A stretch of DNA of 10,303 nt from an uncultured Sphingomonas sp. GTDB taxonomy: Bacteria; Pseudomonadota; Alphaproteobacteria; Sphingomonadales; Sphingomonadaceae. Location of the stretch: contig NZ_CAKZHV010000015.1 of the NCBI RefSeq assembly GCF_936927845.1, positions 1 to 10,303 on the forward strand, written 5' to 3'. The notes under the pieces are model-generated. The model saw only the letters and a list, made by a program, of their open reading frames with translations, searched no databases and was not told the DNA's origin. Of the stretch, positions 1-6,447 are shown one piece after another. Both the position numbers and the translations under genes were made by a program. The stretch's first letter is position 1. Each line of letters starts with the position of its first letter.

Positions 1-243
1 CTCGGATGGCAGTCATGAGAGCGTACGTTTTCGACCATCCTCTCACCGGTCCCCGTGAGGTGGTACCGCGATTATCACGGTGTGTGAGCCGGCTTTGGCA
101 AGTGGAAGGGTCGGGGATATCGATCGGCTGTCCCGGACGTGAATCATCGGCGAGCGGCACGGTGCGGGCCTTCTGCTGACGAGAAAGCGGAAAGGACGGA
201 TCAAGCCTTGCCGCGCGATTTGCAGGATCGTGCAGTTGCCGCT

Positions 244-281
244 CGAACGCTGTGGTCCATCGTGTGGGACCACAGCGTTCG
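244..281. repeat. Perfect 15-bp inverted repeat (strong hairpin)
   Basis: The arm CGAACGCTGTGGTCC at 244-258 is exactly complementary to 267-281, with an 8-base loop at 259-266. It lies about 100 bases beyond the rfbA stop. Neither side has a T-tract, so it is not a textbook intrinsic terminator. It could still protect or end the operon transcript, or be a protein-binding palindrome or a relic of a mobile element. The repeat itself is certain; its role is unknown. Confidence 0.9.
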
Positions 282-341
282 CCGCCGGAATGATGGCACC
301 GATCATATCCCGAGGCATCGGCGATAGGCGCGGAAGCGGGA

Positions 342-358
342 GGCGACGACACGTCGCC
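342..358 (-). terminator. Possible weak terminator hairpin after rfbA
   Basis: GGCGACG at 342-348 pairs with CGTCGCC at 352-358 around a 3-base loop. It begins about 25 bases past the rfbA stop in the direction of transcription. The stem is GC-rich, but the sequence after it (TCCCGCTTCC on the minus strand) lacks a run of T. It is at best a non-canonical terminator or a 3'-end stabilising hairpin. Confidence 0.3.
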
Positions 359-383
359 GGCGGCACGATGTTCTGAAGGTTAT

Positions 384-1253
384 TTACTCGGCGTCCACGG
401 CCTTCAAAATCGCCCGCCCGTAAGCGGTCTTCTTGAACCGCTCGCCGGCGTCCCGCGCCTGGCCCGCTGTAATGAAGCCCATCTCGTACGCGATCTCCTC
501 CAGGCAGGCGATCTGGACGCCCTGGCGATGCTGGAGCGTGCGGACGAACTCGCCGGCTTCGAGGAGGCTGTCGTGGGTGCCGGTGTCGAGCCAGGCGTAG
601 CCGCGGCCCATCTGTTCGACGTAAAGGTCGCCCGCTTCCATATAGAGGCGGTTCAGATCGGTGATTTCCAGCTCGCCGCGCGCGGAGGGCTTCAGGTTGC
701 GCGCGTATTCCACCACGCGATTATCGTAGAAATAGAGGCCGGTCACCGCATGGTTGGACTTCGGCGCCGCGGGCTTCTCTTCCAGACTCACCGCACGGCC
801 GCCGTCGCCGAACTCGACGACGCCGTACCGCTCGGGGTCCTCGACTTGATAGGAGAAGACGGTCGCGCCGCTCTCCCGCGCGACCGCGTTCGCCAGCAGT
901 TCGGGCAGGCCCGCGCCGAAGAAGATGTTGTCGCCCAGCACCAGCGCCACGTGATCGTCGCCGATGAAGTCCGCGCCGATGGTGAAGGCCTGCGCGAGCC
1001 CGTCGGGGCTCGGCTGCTCGGCATAGGACATGGCGATCCCGAAGGCGGAGCCGTCGCCGAACAATCTTTGGTAATTGCCGAGGAACTCGGGGCTCGAGAT
1101 GATGAGCACGTCGCGGATGCCCGCCAGCATGAGGACGCTGAGCGGATAGTAGATCATCGGCTTGTCGTAGACGGGCAGGAGCTGCTTGTTCACCGCGAGC
1201 GTCGCCGGGTGGAGCCGCGTGCCGGAGCCCCCGGCGAGGATGATGCCCTTCAT
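384..1253 (-). CDS. rfbA: Glucose-1-phosphate thymidylyltransferase
   Basis: This cytoplasmic enzyme (RmlA) joins glucose-1-phosphate and dTTP to give dTDP-glucose and pyrophosphate, the committing step of dTDP-L-rhamnose synthesis. The 289-aa product has the normal family length. Visible motifs are the nucleotide-binding loop LAGGSGTRLHP (residues 6-16), QLLPVYDKPMIYYPL (24-38), LGDNIFFG with metal-binding Asp108 (106-113), EEKP (158-161), ELEITDLN (194-201) and WLDTGTHD with the second metal Asp223 (221-228). The ATG start overlaps the rfbD stop as ATGA, and GGAG lies 8 bases upstream. It is the last gene of the operon. In this family the end product dTDP-rhamnose inhibits the enzyme allosterically. 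No motif is missing. Confidence 0.97.
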   Translation of the reverse strand: MKGIILAGGSGTRLHPATLAVNKQLLPVYDKPMIYYPLSVLMLAGIRDVLIISSPEFLGNYQRLFGDGSAFGIAMSYAEQPSPDGLAQAFTIGADFIGDDHVALVLGDNIFFGAGLPELLANAVARESGATVFSYQVEDPERYGVVEFGDGGRAVSLEEKPAAPKSNHAVTGLYFYDNRVVEYARNLKPSARGELEITDLNRLYMEAGDLYVEQMGRGYAWLDTGTHDSLLEAGEFVRTLQHRQGVQIACLEEIAYEMGFITAGQARDAGERFKKTAYGRAILKAVDAE

Positions 1254-2215
1254 GGTTGCGTCTCCGTGGGGCGCGTCGTGGGTGCGCCGATCAGTTCGTC
1301 GAGGATGTCGGCGAGCGCCTCGGGCCAGGGGCGCGGCGCGATGCCGTAAGCGGCGCGGATCGCATCGTGGCTGAGGAGCGAATTGGCGGGGCGCCGTGCG
1401 GGGGTCGGATAGTCCGCGGTGGTGATCTCCGCGACCGCGGCGCTCGCGCCGCCACGGTGGGCGGACTGGCGGAAGATCTCGGCAGCGAAGGCGGCCCAGG
1501 TCGTCGCGCCCGCGTTCGAGAAGTGGAACGTGCCGGTCGGCGCCTCCGCATCCTCGACCAGCCGCACCGTGATCGTCGCGAGCGCGCGCGCGAGGTCCGC
1601 GGCGCTCGTCGGCGAGCCGTGCTGGTCCGCGACGACGCGCAAATGGGGATTGGTCGCGGCGACGCGGAGCATCGTCTTCACGAAATTGTTGCCGTGCGCG
1701 GAGACGACCCAGGCGGTCCGCACGATCGCATGGCGCGCGCCCGAGGTGCGCACTGCAAGCTCGCCGCCGAGCTTCGAGGCGCCGTAAACACTAAGCGGCC
1801 CGACCGCATCGTCGGGCGCCCATGCGCCCTCTTTGTCGCCCGGGAAGACATAGTCGGTCGAGACCTGGACGAGCGGGATGTTCGCCGCGGCGCAGGCCGC
1901 CCCGAACGCCGCGGGCGCCATGGCATTCACTGCCCAGGCGGTGACGAGGTCGCTTTCCGCCTTGTCGACCGCGGTATAGGCGGCGCCGTTGATGACCGCG
2001 GCGAACGGGCGACCCTCATGCCCCGCGGCGACACGCGCGGCGATCGCCGCGGTGTCGGTCAGGTCGAGATCGGCGACGTCGATCGCGACGACCGCATAGC
2101 CCGCGGGCCAGGCGACGCACTGGAGCTCGGTGCCGAGCTGGCCGTTCCCCCCGGTGACGAGAACGGGTAGAATGGCCGACGTGTCGACAGGTCGATCCGT
2201 CTCCGTGTCGGTCAT
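1250..2215 (-). CDS. rfbD: dTDP-4-dehydrorhamnose reductase
   Basis: RmlD carries out the last step of the pathway, NAD(P)H-dependent reduction of dTDP-4-keto-L-rhamnose to dTDP-L-rhamnose, in the cytoplasm. The product is 321 aa. It is a short-chain dehydrogenase/reductase fold with the glycine motif TGGNGQLG (residues 21-28), STDYVFPG (119-126) and the catalytic pair YGASK (Tyr144, Lys148). The substrate-side segment GSPTSAADLA (200-209) is also present. The N terminus is about 15 residues longer before the glycine loop than in many family members. The ATG at 2215 is still favoured because it overlaps the rfbB stop as ATGA, which implies translational coupling. The same reading frame stays open far upstream, inside rfbB in another frame; that part is not this gene. 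Confidence 0.95.
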   Translation of the reverse strand: MTDTETDRPVDTSAILPVLVTGGNGQLGTELQCVAWPAGYAVVAIDVADLDLTDTAAIAARVAAGHEGRPFAAVINGAAYTAVDKAESDLVTAWAVNAMAPAAFGAACAAANIPLVQVSTDYVFPGDKEGAWAPDDAVGPLSVYGASKLGGELAVRTSGARHAIVRTAWVVSAHGNNFVKTMLRVAATNPHLRVVADQHGSPTSAADLARALATITVRLVEDAEAPTGTFHFSNAGATTWAAFAAEIFRQSAHRGGASAAVAEITTADYPTPARRPANSLLSHDAIRAAYGIAPRPWPEALADILDELIGAPTTRPTETQP

Positions 2216-3264
2216 GCCGCGACCCCGCGGCGCTCGGCGGCCTTGGCGGCGACAAGCGGGCGCCACCACGCCTCGTTGGCGAGATACCAGTCGACCGTCT
2301 TGGCGATGCCGCTCTCGAAGGTCTCGGCGGGCTCCCAGCCGAGCTCGTCGCGGATGCGCGAGGCGTCGATCGCATAGCGCTTGTCGTGCCCGGGCCGGTC
2401 CGCGACCGAGGTGATCTGCGCGGCATAGCTTTGGCCGTCGGCGCGCGGGCGCCGCTCGTCGAGGATCGCGCAGATCGTGCGCACGACCTCGATGTTCTGC
2501 TTCTCGTTGTTGCCGCCGACATTGTAGGTGCGGCCGACCGCACCGCGCTCGAACACCGCCTGCAATGCGCGGACGTGATCCTCGACGAACAGCCAGTCGC
2601 GCACCTGATCGCCCTTGCCGTAGACGGGCAGGGCCTCGCCATCGAGCGCCTTGGCGATCATCAGCGGGATGAGCTTCTCGGGGAAATGGTACGGCCCGTA
2701 ATTGTTCGAGCAGTTGGTGATGAGCACCGGCAGCCCGAAGGTATGCCCCCAGGCGCTGACGAGATGGTCCGACCCGGCCTTCGACGCCGAATAGGGCGAG
2801 CGCGGATCGTAGGGCGTCTCCTCGGTGAAGAGCCCGGTGTCGCCCAGCGACCCGTACACCTCGTCGGTGGAGATGTGGTGGAAGCGGAACGCCCGCTTCG
2901 CGTCCTCGTCCAGCCCCAGCCAATACGCCCGCGCCTCGGCCAGCATTGTATAGGTACCGACGACGTTGGTCTGGATGAACGCCCCCGGCCCGTCGATCGA
3001 GCGGTCGACATGGCTCTCCGCGGCGAGGTGCGTCACTACGTCGGGGCGGAACTCCGCGATCGCCGCGCGCACCGCATTCGCATCGCAGATGTCGCCCTGG
3101 ACGAAGCGGTAGCGGTTCGACGAGGCGACCCGCTCGACCGTCGACAGCGTGCCGGCATAGGTCAGCTTGTCGAAGTTCAGGACCTCGTGATCCGTGTTCT
3201 CGATGAGGTGCCGGACCAATGCCGAGCCGATGAAGCCGGCCCCGCCGGTGACGAAGATGCGCAT
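2212..3264 (-). CDS. rfbB: dTDP-glucose 4,6-dehydratase
   Basis: RmlB converts dTDP-glucose to dTDP-4-keto-6-deoxyglucose using tightly bound NAD+. The product is 350 aa, typical for the family. It is an extended SDR protein with the N-terminal Rossmann loop TGGAGFIG (residues 6-13), NFDKLTYAG (30-38), HLAAESHVDRSI (79-90), the catalytic STDEVYG motif (Thr133, Asp134, Glu135) and YSASK (Tyr158, Lys162). NCSNNYGPYHFPEKLIP and YGKGDQVRDWLFVEDH follow, both family signatures. The start is supported by AAGGA about 10 bases upstream. It begins 14 bases after the rfbC stop, and its TGA overlaps the rfbD ATG. All catalytic residues are present, so it should be active. Confidence 0.97.
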   Translation of the reverse strand: MRIFVTGGAGFIGSALVRHLIENTDHEVLNFDKLTYAGTLSTVERVASSNRYRFVQGDICDANAVRAAIAEFRPDVVTHLAAESHVDRSIDGPGAFIQTNVVGTYTMLAEARAYWLGLDEDAKRAFRFHHISTDEVYGSLGDTGLFTEETPYDPRSPYSASKAGSDHLVSAWGHTFGLPVLITNCSNNYGPYHFPEKLIPLMIAKALDGEALPVYGKGDQVRDWLFVEDHVRALQAVFERGAVGRTYNVGGNNEKQNIEVVRTICAILDERRPRADGQSYAAQITSVADRPGHDKRYAIDASRIRDELGWEPAETFESGIAKTVDWYLANEAWWRPLVAAKAAERRGVAA

Positions 3265-3278
3265 GGGGTCGGTGTCCT

Positions 3279-3872
3279 TCAGGAAAGCGGTTCGAGCGGG
3301 CAGCCGTCATAGGCGAACGGACTGTCGAATTGGCTAAGCGTCGGCTGGCGCCGATCCTTGTCGGAAAGCTCCGGCGTGACGCCGGGGGGAAGCGGCCAGT
3401 CGATCCCGACGCTGTCCCACGCGATCCCGTCGTCATGCTCGGGCGCGTAGGTGTCCGAGCATTTGTACACGACCTCGCAATCGGACTCGAGCGTCACGAA
3501 GCCGTGCGCGAACCCAACGGGCACGAAGAGCTGGTCGCCGTTCTCCGCGCTGAGCTCCGCACCCACCCATTGGCCGTAGGTCGGCGAGCCGCGCCGCACA
3601 TCCACCGCCACGTCGAAGATTCGCCCGCGGACACAGCGGACCAGCTTGTTCTGCGCCCGCGGCGGGGTCTGAAAGTGAAGGCCACGCAGCGTGAACAAAG
3701 GCCTCGAAAGCGAATGATTGTCTTGCACGAAAGTCACGTCGATCCCGGACGCGGCGAATGTGTCACGGTTGTAGGTTTCGGTAAACCAGCCGCGCGCATC
3801 GCCGAAGCGACGGGGATGAATGAGGCGGACAGGCGCGGGCACCAGGACGCCCTTAAAGTTTGACCCTGCCAT
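3279..3872 (-). CDS. rfbC: dTDP-4-dehydrorhamnose 3,5-epimerase
   Basis: RmlC epimerises C3 and C5 of dTDP-4-keto-6-deoxyglucose to give dTDP-4-keto-L-rhamnose. It is a cupin-fold enzyme, usually dimeric. With the ATG at 3872 the product is 197 aa. Motifs are RGLHFQTPP with catalytic His66 (residues 64-72), AQNKLVRCVRG (74-84), FDVAVDVRRGSPTYG (86-100), ENGDQLFVPVGFAHGF (110-125), VVYKCSDTY with Tyr136, GIAWDSVGIDWPL (149-161) and LSDKDR, whose second Asp173 fits the catalytic aspartate. An in-frame ATG at 3896 would add 8 residues but has no Shine-Dalgarno sequence. The ATG at 3872 has only a weak GAG, and a GTG ten codons further in has AAGG before it, so the exact start is uncertain. It is the first gene of the operon. 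No clear promoter is visible upstream, where a broken plasmid-type gene ends at 3916. Confidence 0.93.
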   Translation of the reverse strand: MAGSNFKGVLVPAPVRLIHPRRFGDARGWFTETYNRDTFAASGIDVTFVQDNHSLSRPLFTLRGLHFQTPPRAQNKLVRCVRGRIFDVAVDVRRGSPTYGQWVGAELSAENGDQLFVPVGFAHGFVTLESDCEVVYKCSDTYAPEHDDGIAWDSVGIDWPLPPGVTPELSDKDRRQPTLSQFDSPFAYDGCPLEPLS

Positions 3873-3915
3873 CCGCAATCTCGTGCTGCCATGCAAGCAC
3901 TACGGAGTAATCGTC

Positions 3916-4188
3916 CTAAGGGGGTGTCGGGCGTCTATTTATTCCAACAGGCGCTTCGCTGTGCTTTCTCAGCACGTCGTTGAACGCTTCCGCCATCAGC
4001 GACTGGAGGCTCTCCGGCTCTGGCGGCGTGCGCATGGCGAAGCTCATCCCGGGGGTGAACAAGCCCACGATCTACTTCCTGCTCCCGGGTCTCCGGGCGC
4101 GCATGGGCGCAAGACCCGGCTTTGCTTCTGGTGCGGCAGGTGTCGGCGTATGAGTACGTAAGTTTGTGAAGCTGGGTTTGCGGCTCAC
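3916..4188 (-). pseudogene. Broken ribbon-helix-helix protein, plasmid-partition type
   Basis: Read from the GTG at 4188, the frame starts MSRKPSFTNLRTHT, has a Pro/Ala-rich linker and a basic stretch MRARRPGSRK, then meets a TAG at 4072-4074. The same frame continues as IVGLFTPGMSFAMR and SLQSLMAEAFNDVLRKHSE and ends at 3916. The second half has almost only G or C in third positions, as expected for once-functional coding DNA here. The layout (linker, basic motif, strand with FTPxMS, helix SLQxLMAEAFND) matches, from memory, the antitoxin-like ribbon-helix-helix proteins encoded just after parA on alphaproteobacterial plasmids. A single A-to-T change (AAG to TAG) explains the stop, and a small indel near MRTPPEPE is likely. 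The GTGA overlap with the parA tail supports the start. The family assignment is inference. Confidence 0.6.
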
Positions 4189-4334
4189 AATTTCATCCCT
4201 GCTAACCGTGATGCTTGTCGCGGCGTCCTCGTGTCTAGTTGTCGACATGCCTTCACGAAGATGTCGCGTACGTCGGTTGCGGCCTTACCAGCGTGTTCGG
4301 TCACGGTGACGCTGCCGCTGGCGGTCGCGTGACA
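4185..4334 (-). pseudogene. C-terminal remnant of a ParA-like partition ATPase
   Basis: The frame begins just after a TAA at 4335-4337. It reads HATASGSVTVTEHAGKAATD, then VRDIFVKACRQL, and stops with TGA at 4185-4187. This fits the end of ParA-family ATPases, which commonly have a segment like ASGxxVTExxxxGKAAxEI near the C terminus. The Walker A and B region is absent, so only about the last 50 residues remain. The stop overlaps the GTG of the next gene as GTGA, the coupling expected for parA and its small partner. Upstream it runs into the fragment of a tyrosine recombinase, with the junction somewhere in 4335-4375. Intact ParA segregates low-copy plasmids. The short match limits confidence. 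Confidence 0.5.
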
Positions 4335-4374
4335 TTAAGCCGCGCCGCGCGCACCTCCCCTGCCTCCTTTTCGC

Positions 4375-4694
4375 TTGGGCGGTGACGAGCCAGTCGAATA
4401 GATGACGGATCGCGGCGAGCCGCTGCTTGACCCAGGGTGCCGCGACATCGCGCCCAGTTCCTCGATCCACGCTGTGATATGGATTGTCGGATCTGTGCCG
4501 GCGCGCGCGCGCCGCTCCGCACACCAGGCGAGAAAGTCGCACGCGCCGCGCATGTGCGCGTTGCGGATCGCCGCGACGACGAATTCGAGGAAACGCGCCT
4601 GCGCCTCGCGGTAATGATCGTGGGCAGGAGATCGCTGAAGGAATCCCTCAAAAGGCGCGATTTTCGACATGTCGACAAGTGTTGCCCTCGACAT
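4375..4694 (-). pseudogene. Frameshifted N-terminal fragment of a tyrosine recombinase/integrase
   Basis: From the ATG at 4694 the frame reads MSRATLVDMSKIAPFEGFL, then a helical segment including YREAQARFLEFV, MRGACDFLAWCAERR and ITAWIEELG. After ELG, near 4452, the reading must move to another frame to continue as RDVAAPWVKQRLAAIRHLFD and WLVTAQ. This is the core-binding (SAM-like) domain of phage-type or transposon-type integrases, where a motif like APTVKQHLAAIRxLFDWLV is standard. One missing base (GGCGCG where GGCCGCG is expected) explains the shift. Resemblance ends near 4375, so the catalytic R-H-R-Y domain is missing entirely and the fragment cannot be active. Family members are usually over 300 aa; only about 107 codons remain. 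Confidence 0.75.
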
Positions 4695-4758
4695 ATGGCC
4701 GAGTAGTAATAACTGTTTGGACAGTGACGGGTGGGCACCAAGGGGGTAACGGCGGCGT

Positions 4759-5064
4759 ATGAACCGGCAGGACCTGTCTCGCTCCCGGCAGACGCAGCGC
4801 GCGTGGCACGTCATCGCCCTTGTGACGGCCGTCGCGACGCTCGCGCCCGGAATTCTCGCAGACGCGCAGACGCGCTCGGTGCGCGACACCGCGACCGCTT
4901 ACGGAGCGCGGCTCAACGCCAAGGGCGAGCCTGCGAACCTCAATCCCAATCGCATCAACAATCGCGTCAACAGCCGGCTCGATACCCGGCTTAGCCTCCG
5001 CATCGAGCGCTATCGCCCCGACAGCACGGCCCCTGTACATTGTAGGGACGCAGATTCACGGTAG
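4759..5064 (+). pseudogene. Small secreted protein gene truncated by the transposon left end
   Basis: The ATG at 4759 opens a 101-codon frame. It has a clear Sec signal peptide: a basic start (MNRQDLSRSRQTQR), a hydrophobic core VIALVTAVATLAPGIL and an ADA cleavage motif before QTRS. The mature part is Asn/Arg-rich (ANLNPNRINNRVNSRLDTRL, then SLRIERYRPDS). The style resembles small hypothetical sphingomonad proteins, but I cannot name a function. Native sequence ends at 5027. The last 12 residues (starting about AP-VHCRDADSR) and the TAG at 5062-5064 are read from the transposon inverted repeat. The gene is therefore broken at its 3' end, although a short secreted product could still be made. 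A purine-rich stretch (AAGGGGG) lies about 14 bases upstream, a poor distance for a ribosome-binding site. Confidence 0.6.
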
Positions 5065-5065
5065 G
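5028..5065 (+). repeat. Left terminal inverted repeat of the Tn3-family transposon
   Basis: This 38-bp repeat starts GGCCCCTGTACATT and ends GATTCACGGTAGG. It matches the reverse complement of 10106-10143 at 31 of 38 positions, with the blocks TGTACATT and GATTCACGGTAG identical. The inner end lines up with the TCACGTTAAG end of the classic Tn3 repeat, which fixes the length at 38. The start is GGCC rather than the GGGG common in the family. The flanking 5 bases outside are AGCAC. Confidence 0.92.
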
Positions 5066-5085
5066 CGTCGTCGTCATCGGGCGAC

Positions 5086-6447
5086 CTATTTTCGCAGGTT
5101 CTCGATCCCGAGTTCGTGCCACATCCATGTGAAGTCGTAGGTCGCCATCGGATCGTTGGAGTCGTGTTTTGCGCCGCTGCGGTTTTCGAGGTGCTTGAGC
5201 CATGTCGTCAATCGGTCGCGGCCGGCCGCGGTCTTGGCGGCCGCGCGTGGGGTGATGTCGCCGAGCATGCCGATCGGTTCGTCGAGGGTGGCGCGGTACT
5301 GGCGGTCGAGCATGGTGTGGACGAGCGGGGTTGCGACCTCCGGCGGAACACTCGGGGCGGGTTCGGAGGTGGCCAGCCCTTCCACCCGCGCCGCCATGGC
5401 CTGCTCGACGGTTTCGATGGTGGTGAGCGGGGTACCGACCAGTCCGGCCAATGCATCGGCGATGATAGCGGTGCCGCGCCCGGCACGCTCGGCGGAGGTG
5501 ACGGCAAGGATAAGGGCGCGGCCCTTCAGCTCGATGTTGCCGAGCACCGGGGTGCCGTCTTCCATCGTCACGCCCCAGCTCATCTTGCCGGTGGCTCTCG
5601 TGGTCTTGCCGGGCTTGTCGCCCAGCCAGTTCCAGAAATGGCTGGTTTCACGCTGAAGCGCGGGCAACGTGTCGAGCCGCTCCCCGATCAGGGCGTGGGT
5701 GGCACCGCGCGCGAAGGGGAAGCGCACGCGGTGGAACACCACTTCCTCACCGTCACTGTTGTGCAGGACCGGGATACCCTCCGGTTCCAGGGTGCGGGGA
5801 ACGATGTCGAACAGCCAGGCAGTAGTGATCAGGACGGGCAACGCGCGCAGCTTTTCATCGTCGAGTATGAGCGGGGTGCGCGGACTGCGCTTTCTCTCCG
5901 CCCGGCGGAGACCCCGCACCAGATCGTCGGCCGCCTCCATCGGGAACGACAGCAGCCCGCCCGACAGGAGATGCCTGCCCCCGACCTCGACGACACGGGC
6001 ACCGATCCGGTCCCATTGCTTGAGCGTCTGCGAGGCGCTGCGCTCGGACACGCGCACCGGCGCGCCGCCCCGGATCAGGTCGCGGACCAGAAAGCCGTGG
6101 CCGGGTTCGACCTCGCTGACCTCGTACAGGCTCATCACCGACGATCGGAGCGCACGCATATAGGCCTTGGCGGGGCCGCTCTCGTTCCAGCCCCGGCGTT
6201 TGATATAGTCGTCGACGATGTTGCGGCCGTCGGGGGCGACGGCGCGCGTCAGCAGGTCCTCGAACGCGCAGCCCCATAGCACGCCGGCCCAATGATCGCC
6301 GACGATATCGGCGAGGTCTTCGTAGCCGAAGTCGAACTCGTCCATCGCCAGTTCGAGATGATCGCCGAGCGCCTCGCCGAGATGGTCCGCCCAGGCAGGC
6401 GAGGTGGCGAACTTCATGAGACCGGACAGGTCGTGGCCCCGCTTCAC
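5086..6447 (-). CDS. Uncharacterised transposon passenger protein with MbcA/ParS-like tail
   Basis: A 453-aa cytoplasmic protein; I see no signal peptide or membrane segment. The GTG start at 6447 overlaps the tnpR stop as GTGA and has AAGGAG 7 bases upstream, which decides the start (the frame is open further up, but inside tnpR). An acidic N-terminal part (DEFDFGYEDLADIVGDHW) is followed by a middle region with SLYEVSEVEPGHGFLVRDLI and VRVSERSASQTLKQWDRI. The last 75 residues (about 379-453) read LDEPIGMLGDITPRAAAKT, GRDRLTTWLKHLEN and YDFTWMWHELGI. That tail resembles, from memory, the short toxin-binding domain of Xre/MbcA/ParS antitoxins (DUF2384-like) and tails of some SEC-C-type hypothetical proteins. 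No partner RES-type toxin is next to it. Function is unknown; co-translation with the resolvase suggests a role in the element's biology or in its maintenance. Confidence 0.8.
   Translation of the reverse strand: MKRGHDLSGLMKFATSPAWADHLGEALGDHLELAMDEFDFGYEDLADIVGDHWAGVLWGCAFEDLLTRAVAPDGRNIVDDYIKRRGWNESGPAKAYMRALRSSVMSLYEVSEVEPGHGFLVRDLIRGGAPVRVSERSASQTLKQWDRIGARVVEVGGRHLLSGGLLSFPMEAADDLVRGLRRAERKRSPRTPLILDDEKLRALPVLITTAWLFDIVPRTLEPEGIPVLHNSDGEEVVFHRVRFPFARGATHALIGERLDTLPALQRETSHFWNWLGDKPGKTTRATGKMSWGVTMEDGTPVLGNIELKGRALILAVTSAERAGRGTAIIADALAGLVGTPLTTIETVEQAMAARVEGLATSEPAPSVPPEVATPLVHTMLDRQYRATLDEPIGMLGDITPRAAAKTAAGRDRLTTWLKHLENRSGAKHDSNDPMATYDFTWMWHELGIENLRK

Larger units (their letters stand above)
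1..383. other. Region without a recognisable gene, downstream of the rhamnose operon
   Basis: I read all three plus-strand frames and the main minus-strand frame. Open stretches of about 60-105 codons exist on both strands, but none has recognisable motifs, a good ribosome-binding site or a family resemblance. What can be seen is two inverted repeats (244-281 and 342-358), both downstream of the rfbA stop. The stretch may be an eroded insertion-sequence remnant or plain intergenic DNA; the sequence does not decide. Confidence 0.5.

Noticed and set aside
528..1349. Plus-strand open frame of 273 codons opposite rfbA and rfbD
   Set aside because: Antisense shadow of two well-supported genes, without motifs.
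2216..3436. Upstream extension of the rfbD frame to give 728 aa
   Set aside because: It runs through rfbB and part of rfbC in a different frame and shows no rfbD-like domain; the ATGA overlap fixes the rfbD start at 2215.
3820..4161. Plus-strand open frame of 113 codons upstream of rfbC
   Set aside because: It overlaps the start of rfbC and the ribbon-helix-helix relic. The minus-strand reading has recognisable structure and this one does not.
4664..4675. 12-bp palindrome TCGACATGTCGA
   Set aside because: It falls in the start of the recombinase fragment and is easily produced by its coding sequence; no second site supports a regulatory role.
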